From Lophium mytilinum (taxonomy: Eukaryota > Ascomycota > Dothideomycetes > Mytilinidiales > Mytilinidiaceae): DNA of 64,000 bases. The DNA lies in assembly GCA_010093605.1 (NCBI GenBank), contig MU004195.1, positions 188,708-252,707 of the forward strand. The letters are read 5' to 3'. Below the pieces are notes generated by a model. The model saw nothing but the letters and a program-made list of their open reading frames with translations, made no database searches and had not been told where the DNA came from. The position numbers and the translations under genes were made by a program. Shown piece after piece: positions 56,889-64,000 of this stretch. Each line of letters opens with the position of its first letter. Positions within the stretch are counted from its first letter, which is position 1.

Positions 56889-57259
56889 ATATCATATAGA
56901 GAAAAGAGCGGGTTGCTTGTTTGTTGAAGGGTTGTCTTGGTCTTGAGTGTACCATTATCCTGTGATTAGTCCAGACTAGAGATGTTGTACTTGTGGCATA
57001 TCGAATCGAAGCTTTCTTGAATTCATTATGCGACTTTATATGTGGTGTATAATGTTTGTACATGATGTAAAGGGTATCGAGTTCGCAGTATTTTTACCAG
57101 ATCCGGCTTTCCTATAATCGACGAAGCACCGAAGACTTGTCTGCGTGACTGCTCGTGTGTTTTCGTGGCTCCGTCTTTTGGTGCTTCTGCATCCTGTGCT
57201 CCTCATATTGGGAACCTTCACCAGCCCTGTTGTATCCGGACTCCCGCGAGTAGTCTTTC
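56889..57259. other. Intergenic spacer, no gene seen
   Basis: About 370 bp between convergent QCR2 and NCE101; 3' UTR sequence is expected here. Confidence 0.5.
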
Positions 57260-57542
57260 TCAGACTGTCTTTTCTCCCCCGATCTTCTCCCACGCCAACC
57301 CAACCCTCCGCCTTAGTACGTCTACTGTCTGTGCTGTGTTCCGGCCCTTCTCTTTCTCTTCGCGACTTATCCGGGCGGCTGCAGCGCCTGCGCCGATGAC
57401 GAGGGCGAAGACAGGATCGAGGCGTCTGTGGGATGAGGTGTCAGATGGTTGAGGTAGGGGTAGTGGGATGAGGGGTAGGGGCATCGATTGGAGGGGCAAG
57501 GGAAGGGAGGGCGCACTTTGAGATTATGTAGGCGTAGGCCAT
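57260..57542 (-). CDS. NCE101: Non-classical export protein Nce101 homologue (63 aa)
   Basis: A very small gene hidden by an intron. Exon 1 is 57542-57517 (26 nt, MAYAYIIS plus a split Lys codon) and exon 2 is 57425-57260, with a 91-bp C-rich intron (GTGCGC...CACAG). The spliced product begins MAYAYIISKRLDPVFALVIG and continues with AAAARISREEKEKG and TVDVLRRRVG. This reproduces the NCE101 family pattern: a short N-terminus, one hydrophobic helix after a DP(I/V)FA motif, then RI.REE.EKG. Yeast Nce101 was described as affecting leaderless secretion, but the family function is poorly settled; a membrane location is likely. Confidence comes from the family match after splicing. Confidence 0.85.
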
Positions 57543-58258
57543 GATGTGGGTTCTTGGCTCGCCTCTCGTAGGGCGTATAGATTGCGGTTGGGAGTCTAGA
57601 GCAGGGCTGTATGAGTTGGTGATTGGTATCAAAGACGTGGTGATTCGTGGGGTTCGACGTTCGTTGGTGGTGGAGCTTGGGATGATCTGCGGGAGTGGAG
57701 AGCTTGGGACGGGTGGCTGGAGCTTGGGCGGATGAGGTCAAGAGAACCGTGGATCAGGCAAACGGAATCCAAGGTTTAATTTTGGGGGATTTGCTAGCCC
57801 GTTCAACAGATGTGGCCTTAGGATATTTCGCGGTCATAATTGTCATTTTTGAGTCTGTGGTCATGTGGATGGTTGCAGCTGACTGAACTGCTCTCTGACT
57901 GAACTGTGCTCTCAGTATAAGGCCGCATTTCAGAACCATATCACGTAGATCTAGCAGTGTGAGGTACCAATGTGTTGATTTGGGGGTTATGGAGAAGGAG
58001 GAAAGGCGCAAAGACAGTGGAAATCAAAAGCCTGTCCCATCATCCTGCCTTCCGTCTGCATCTTATCAACGAGACCCGTTCCTCATGAATGCGCGAGGTG
58101 TGAAGTTGTCCATAGGAACCTCCGCAATATCAGGCCCGCTGCCTCCTCTGTAGTCGTGTCGTGCATGAAAGTCAAAACCAAATCGCAACATCCCACAACG
58201 CCGTGTTCGAGCGCCATCTGCCGTCGAGAAACCCGGAAATCGAAAAGGACGGACCAGC
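57543..58258. other. Intergenic spacer, no gene seen
   Basis: About 715 bp upstream of NCE101 and downstream of ATG8. Frames seen here have no protein-like features. Confidence 0.5.
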
Positions 58259-58775
<517 letters not shown>

Positions 58776-59526
58776 CTTTGCTAGTGACGGTGGGCTGTAG
58801 GTTTGTGAGAGTTGTGGAGGTTGTATGTTGGTGGAAAGCTGGTGGTTGTGTGAGAAGGTGGCGGTGAGGTAGGTGGAGGATGAAGGCAGCAGCACAGCGC
58901 GGCGGGTTTAAGAGGGGCACGCAGGCAGGCGGACAGGCGCGTCACGTGGGGATATAGGCAGGTGAATTCGATGGCAGTTGTATAAGCACCTCCACGTCAA
59001 GGCGGCAACGTCACTTTATCTAGTCGTGGGTGCCCAGCTGGGCAGTGGATGAGTGATTCAGCGCCGCGCACAGCAAACTGCACAGCCGCCCTTTGTCCGT
59101 GGGAGGGCGCAACCTGAGCCGCGGGGAGTCATGAGGCTGAGCCGATGCAGCTATCCAGGTCACTTGCTTGCTGAAGCTTGACTCACCCGCGACTGGGCGA
59201 GGTACTCCAAGCCACTGCTCTGTATCATGGGAGCTGTCGCCAGTATTCGACCTCCTATCCTCAAGATGTGTGAATACAGCCTCCCCGTGATCTGGTACCT
59301 GCAGCTCGAGCATGAGCTTCTCCCAGCAAATGATTCGCCGCCCTCGCTTGCACCGTCCGTGGTGTGATGACCCTCACTCCACACCATGTAGGCCGATGTT
59401 TCTTCTTCTCAACATATCTAATTCTCCGCGCCCCCTTACTCCTGTCTCCAGGACCCGTCAAACTGCCCTGATTCTCCATGCATCTCCCGTAAAAGGCCCT
59501 GCCATCCTGCGTGCAATTAGACCACC
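58776..59526. other. Divergent promoter region, ATG8/HEM13
   Basis: About 750 bp between the divergent ATG8 and HEM13 starts; no gene, repeat or RNA recognised. Confidence 0.5.
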
Positions 59527-60846
59527 ATGGCCTCCGTCCGACCCTCATTGCAGCTATTGAAGCCGCCCTTCTTTCGCTCGAACTATGGGCCGAGAGGACT
59601 CCTTCGCGTGGACTTCTTCACCCCCAAATCAGCCGGCCGGACCGTGAGACAGATGTCCGATGGCCTCCCCAAAGGCCCAAAACTGGGCAACGCTGGCAAG
59701 AGACCCGTCTTTGGCGCAAAAGCTCGCCTCGCCGTTGGCATTCCTTTTGTCGGGCTGCTGATTTACTCAATGGCAAGCTCCCAGCTTCACAACCCGGCGT
59801 CAACCGCTAATGACCTAAACTAGGCCACTGGCGAACGACCCTCTAAAGCCGATACCCTCACTATCGCCGAGAAAGATGCCTTGACGAAGCAGGAATCCGG
59901 CATCACTGAGCAGTCGCCAATGCGCCTGCGGATGGAAGCCTTTATAAAACAATACCAGAAAGAGATCGTCGCTGCCCTGGAAAAGGTTGACGGCAAACCC
60001 TTCCTCGTCGATAGCTGGGACCGACCCGAAGGCGGCGGAGGCATCTCATGCGTGCTGCAAGACGGCAACGTCTTCGAGAAAGCAGGCGTCAACATCTCCG
60101 TCGTATACGGCCGGCTCCCTCGCGCCGCCATCGCAAAGATGCGTGTGAACCACAAAGCGCTGGACCCGGACGTGGACTCCCTAGAGTTCTTTGCCGCAGG
60201 CCTGAGCATGGTCCTCCATCCCTCGAACCCTATGGCGCCCACCGTCCACCTCAACTACCGCTACTTCGAGACCGCGGATGAGGCTGGCAACTCCAACGCA
60301 TGGTGGTACGGCGGTGGCTGCGATCTTACGCCCTGCTACCTCTTCGATGAGGACGCGATACACTTCCACAACACGATCAAGGCAGCTTGCGACAAGCACG
60401 ATAAAGCATACTACCCGCGTTTCAAGAAGTGGTGCGACGAATACTTCAGCAACACGCACAGAGGGGAGACACGTGGTGTCGGTGGCATCTTCTTCGACGA
60501 CCTCGACGAGACGGAGAAGGACCAAGAACAGCTCTTCGCCTTTGTGCAGGATTGTCTCGGCGCTTTCCTGCCATCCTACATCCCCATCATCAATCGCCGC
60601 AAGGACATGCCCTTCACCGAGCATGAGAAGCAGTGGCAGCAGCTCCGTCGCGGCCGATATGTCGAGTTCAACCTCGTCCACGACCGCGGGACCGCGTTTG
60701 GCCTCAATGCCCCTGGCGCCCGTGTGGAGAGCATTCTGATGAGTTTGCCACTCACTGCTCGGTGGCAGTACATGCACTCTCCCGTACAGGGGACGAGGGA
60801 GGAGCGCTTGCTGGATGTTTTGAAAAGGCCCAAAGAATGGGTTTGA
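59527..60846 (+). CDS. HEM13: Oxygen-dependent coproporphyrinogen III oxidase
   Basis: Converts coproporphyrinogen III to protoporphyrinogen IX in heme synthesis. Exon 1 is 59527-59772 and exon 2 is 59824-60846, about 422 residues. The catalytic core is unmistakable: [99 protein letters not shown] and [19 protein letters not shown]. The N-terminal 80 residues are basic and carry a hydrophobic segment ([15 protein letters not shown]), suggesting mitochondrial or membrane association beyond the yeast cytosolic form. The intron appears to use a GC donor (ATG|GCAAGC) with a good GCTAATGAC branch and TAG acceptor; a GTCGGG donor 18 nt earlier is the alternative. Confidence 0.93.
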
Positions 60847-61319
60847 TAATTTGCGTTGGTTAAAGCGACTAGAAAAAAGTGGTGCTTGTATATTGCGCTG
60901 TGAATCATGATACCTTTGTACAAATATGTAGCATCAAAAATAGGCGTAGTATGCAATGTCATTGATCTGTGTACACCTGTTTCCTACTGTTTGTGGTGCT
61001 CCGACATGTTTTCACATACCTGAAAGTGGTGGAAGCGCATCCTTTTGAACATTTAACAAACCTGTTAAGCCACATCAGACAGTGGCAGCAGCGTGTGCAC
61101 AGTAGATAAACTGGCACATCTTACTGCCATAGGCTGAAGCCGTTCAAGAGGCCAAGCAGCGTCCCCTTCTTGCTACCACGGCACCTCCTTTGCCTCACCT
61201 TTTGCGTGACCTAACCCGCGACATCATATCGGAGTGTCGACTCCATAAGCCTGAGCCACCAGTAGCTGAACTGAGCTTCCCCAACACCTCGAAGAGCGTC
61301 TAATCCTAGAGCCCAACCC
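60847..61319. other. Intergenic spacer, no gene seen
   Basis: About 470 bp between convergent HEM13 and TRM9; nothing recognised. Confidence 0.5.
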
Positions 61320-62286
61320 TCACGTCTCCCACCTCGGCGTAGCAATAGCCCACCAATTGTCCTTCTCATACCCACTCTCCACCACCGCCCCCCCAGCCAC
61401 AACAACATCCTCCTCCAGCTCGCCCTTCCTATACAAGTGATAATACCGCTGGAACGTCCTATCCCCACCTCCTTCTACTGGCATCGATACCGCCTCATCT
61501 GTCTCTGTCTTCGCCTCTGAGACATCCGATTCCTGTTCCCCCCGCTCCCCCTTACTTCGTTTCCGAGGCTTGACCTGCTTCGGCCCCTTCACAACCCACG
61601 GCACCATAACGTCCTGCTCCCCGCCCTCCTCCCACCCCCGCCGACTCCCCTTCTGCTCCAGCGCCCACACGTATATCAGCGCCCTGCCCCCTTTTCTGAG
61701 GACCCCTAGGATCGCGGCTACCGCCTCCCGCCGCCGCGAGACTGTGCTTAGATGGTGCACGACCGCTATTGATATCGCAAAGTCAAAGGTCTTTAGCGGA
61801 TGCGGTAACGCGAGGCTGTCCGCAACAATGGCGGACTGGGGTTGGTGCGAGGAAGCGATCTTTGCGAGGTTGGTCGACCGGTCGGAGGCGAGGATGTAGA
61901 TGGAGGGGTTGAGGGGGAGGTATTTGCCGTTGCCGCAGCCGATGTCGAGGCCGATGGAGCCTGGGGGGAGAGTGGTTAGGAATTGGGAGACGATGGGCCA
62001 GGGCTGGGAGTGTGTTAGCGGGATGAGGAGATGGTACGGATAGAGATGGGAAGAGAAGAAGCAAGCGGGAGAGGGAGGATGAGGAAGCGGGGGAATTTGA
62101 CAAGAAGAAAAGAGGGTACCATAAGGAATTAGGTGCTATGAGAGAAGGTGTGTGGGGAGAGAGGCATTGAATGTGGGCGACGCACACCTTGTATCGTGTT
62201 GAGGAGAAGTGGGATGCGATTTGCTCATATACGGCATGAACATGCTCAGCTTCGTAGGCTTCGCCTCGCAGATCTGAGTCTGCCAT
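61320..62286 (-). CDS. TRM9: tRNA wobble-uridine methyltransferase Trm9
   Basis: With its partner Trm112 this enzyme methylates the carboxymethyl group at U34 of certain tRNAs. Exon 1 is 62286-62188 and exon 2 is 62003-61320 over a 184-bp pyrimidine-rich intron, about 260 residues. Exon 1 encodes EAEHVHAVYEQIASHFSSTRYK, the N-terminal Trm9/ALKBH8 helix. Exon 2 begins PWPIVSQFLTTLPPGSIGLDIGCGNGKYLPL (SAM motif I), then LASDRS, IVADSLALPHPLKTFDFAISIAVVHHLST and LRKGGRALIYVWALEQ. A charged insertion (PRKRSKGERGEQESDVSEAKTE) precedes the terminal FQRYYHLYRKGELEE block. The first in-frame ATG of exon 1 is at 62295; 62286 was preferred from the usual family start. Confidence 0.92.
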
Positions 62287-62854
62287 GGCGAGCACAAGAG
62301 GAGGGAATACTCAAGGTCGAGTCTTCATGGTGTTGATGCTGAAGTCGAGCATTGCGGGCAGTTTTGCTGACCTGTCCTGTCAAAGCTTTAGTTCCCCTTC
62401 GGGAATGCCGGGGCGAGAACTTCGTCCCCGACGTCAACGACGTCTTTTCTGATATACCACAACCTCACACCTGCACAGCTACCATCAATTGCAACTCGGT
62501 TGCAGAACTCTTGCTTGTATCATTGCGAGGGATCTGCTCTCTCTCTGCTGTAGAAAAACTTCTCCACCAACCTCACAACCCTCCATGTTTTCGCACATAC
62601 ACCCCCGAGGACCCGCCAGCGACCGCTGGCAGCACACATTTCCCTTTATTCTCGTGTACAGTAGTATCTGCATGTGACTTTTGGTTTCTGTCCAATTTCT
62701 AGTCTCTTTTGGGGTCGAAAGTGTGCCGCTGTGATATTTTCACACCGCTGACCTTCACCTTTACCTTCACCTCTGTCGCTTCTATTGACTTCCTATTGTT
62801 CTTGCAATTTTCCTATTGTGAATCTTCCAATCCAGCCCTGTCCCAGCTTTCGCC
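62287..62854. other. Divergent promoter region, TRM9/ubiquitin protease
   Basis: About 570 bp; no gene, repeat or RNA recognised. Confidence 0.5.
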
Positions 62855-64000
62855 ATGGCACCACTCCTATTGTCTTCAGCAATGCTCCCGGCCGGGAGAA
62901 TAAGAACAATGGCTTCAATACGAAGGAAGAGAAGGCGCCGGGAGCTACTATATAAGCTTCTCGACGACATCTTGGGAATGATGAACTCCAAGTCCTCTTC
63001 GTCCTTCGAACTTCCTGTCTACGACTCAATTTCCCTGACATACCATCGTCTTTTCATCCCTCCGACAGCTGCTGGTCAGTTAGCCCTGGAGCACCATCCT
63101 GCACGCACCGCCCTTGCAAAACTCCTCAACAACCCGATCAATTGGCAGTCTGCGACCAAAATGACGTTCGAGAACGAACGACGTCTCCGCCCTCGCAAGC
63201 TCAAGGGCGGCTCAGGTGTGCAAAAGACACGTCACGATAACGTGAGTTCAGCTTCATTCTCAACCCTCTTGTTTTCCTGATGGATTTTGACTAACCTTTT
63301 GCCAGACCTCCCGAATCTCCAAGTCGTGGCCGCTACGCTGCACGAAGCTTCGCACCCCGAAGGGCCTCCACAACCCGCTGAACTTCTGTTACCGTCGTAG
63401 CGTTATGCAGTCCCTTTTACACCTCCCCCAGCTGCTGCATTGGATCGACTCCCATAATCGGGGTCTAAACGTCTGCGCTTTTGCCGCCCCTTCGACCAGC
63501 TCTGGAGCTCCCCCTAGTAGCGACAACCCAGCCAAAACTGCGCCGAAATCGCCGCAATGTCTAGCCTGTGAGATGAAAGCTCTGATTCCGCGCTACTGGG
63601 ACCCAGAAAACCCTCACGCCGAGGTCCCCAGAGTCGCTGTAACTTCTTTTGACAACGTCGTCCGAGCCTCACCCGTCGTGCGCGCTTCTAGCCTCTCAAT
63701 GCACGCTCAGGAGGACGCAGAGCAGTTCCTCTCGGTACTACTCAACGCGTTCGAGTCGTCAGTATCGTAAGTAACTCTTCGTTATGTCTCAAAACGCCCA
63801 ATGCTAACAGTTCCTACCAGAACCACCGCCTGGACGGACCAATTCGCGTCGCTGTTTCGCCTTCAAGCGACTAATACTGACACTTGCGCCTGCGGAACCG
63901 CCACACATCCTACTGCTGGTGCCGAAACCACCCTCCGCCTCCACCCAACTGGCCGAAATGACACCATTAATGCCGCATTTCGTCGCCATTTCAGCCCCAC
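62855..64000 (+). CDS. Ubiquitin-specific protease (UCH/USP family), 5' part only
   Basis: Runs off the right edge. Exons seen: 62855-63241, 63306-63766 and 63821 onward, with frame kept through 64-bp and 54-bp introns. The ATG at 62855 has a good context (GCCATGGC). The N-terminus is basic (RIRTMASIRRKRRRREL). After the first splice comes the Cys box KGLHNPLNFCYRRSVMQSLLHLPQLLHWI, in which the usual N-T-C-Y-M-N-S is N-F-C-Y-R-R-S, keeping the catalytic Cys. MHAQEDAEQFLSVLLNAFESS is the QEDAxEF block of the family. CACGT is the first half of the zinc-ribbon pair. The His box lies outside the window. Removal of ubiquitin is the expected role; the specific substrate is unknown. Confidence 0.85.

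Overview
The window looks like nuclear DNA of a filamentous ascomycete (Pezizomycotina; Dothideomycetes is my guess, not proven). Genes carry short introns, mostly 47-90 bp, with GT..AG ends and CTRAC-like branch points. The protein set is ascomycete housekeeping plus fungal-only families. GC-equilibrated gene blocks alternate with very AT-rich, TpA-dominated islands full of decayed transposons, the pattern left by repeat-induced point mutation (RIP).

Layout. 1-10.7 kb is a gene block: a small membrane protein, GPI13 (GPI-anchor synthesis), a metallophosphoesterase, an MFS transporter, CWC21 (spliceosome) and CDC123 (eIF2 assembly). 10.7-12.9 kb is an AT-rich island with a 743-bp TIR element and two solo LTRs. 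13.4-21.2 kb is an accessory gene island: FMN-dependent alpha-hydroxyacid oxidase/dehydrogenase, an SDR-fold protein, a DHA1-type drug transporter and a Zn2Cys6 regulator. 21.2-25.1 kb is a second AT-rich island with four LTR copies and a second TIR element. 25.2-29.2 kb holds a membrane-anchored methyltransferase and a fungal multi-pass membrane protein. 29.2-36.4 kb is a third AT-rich island with one full-length but dead Ty1/copia retrotransposon (29878-35399, target duplication GTAGC), interrupted by a 485-bp assembly gap. From 36.8 kb on the sequence is gene-dense: an APH-fold kinase, a secreted protein, a membrane-anchored M24 peptidase, a flavin monooxygenase, an F-box protein, a DHH phosphoesterase with a PCNA-binding motif, an acyl-CoA dehydrogenase, RPC82 and QCR2 (divergent pair), NCE101, ATG8, HEM13, TRM9 and the 5' part of a ubiquitin-specific protease.

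Most genes are split. The coordinates given run from start codon to stop codon, and exon boundaries are written in the evidence. They were read by eye from splice signals and frame agreement, without transcript data.

The most interesting material is in the retrotransposon. Its primer binding site matches the anticodon arm of initiator tRNA-Met, so it necessarily contains an ATG, and that ATG opens a 100-codon leader frame upstream of gag. Its LTR carries four AACGTT hexamers spaced one helical turn apart and a TCTA microsatellite that may seed the long GATA arrays nearby. The gene island bounded by transposons at 13.4-21.2 kb is the best candidate for a small accessory metabolic cluster.
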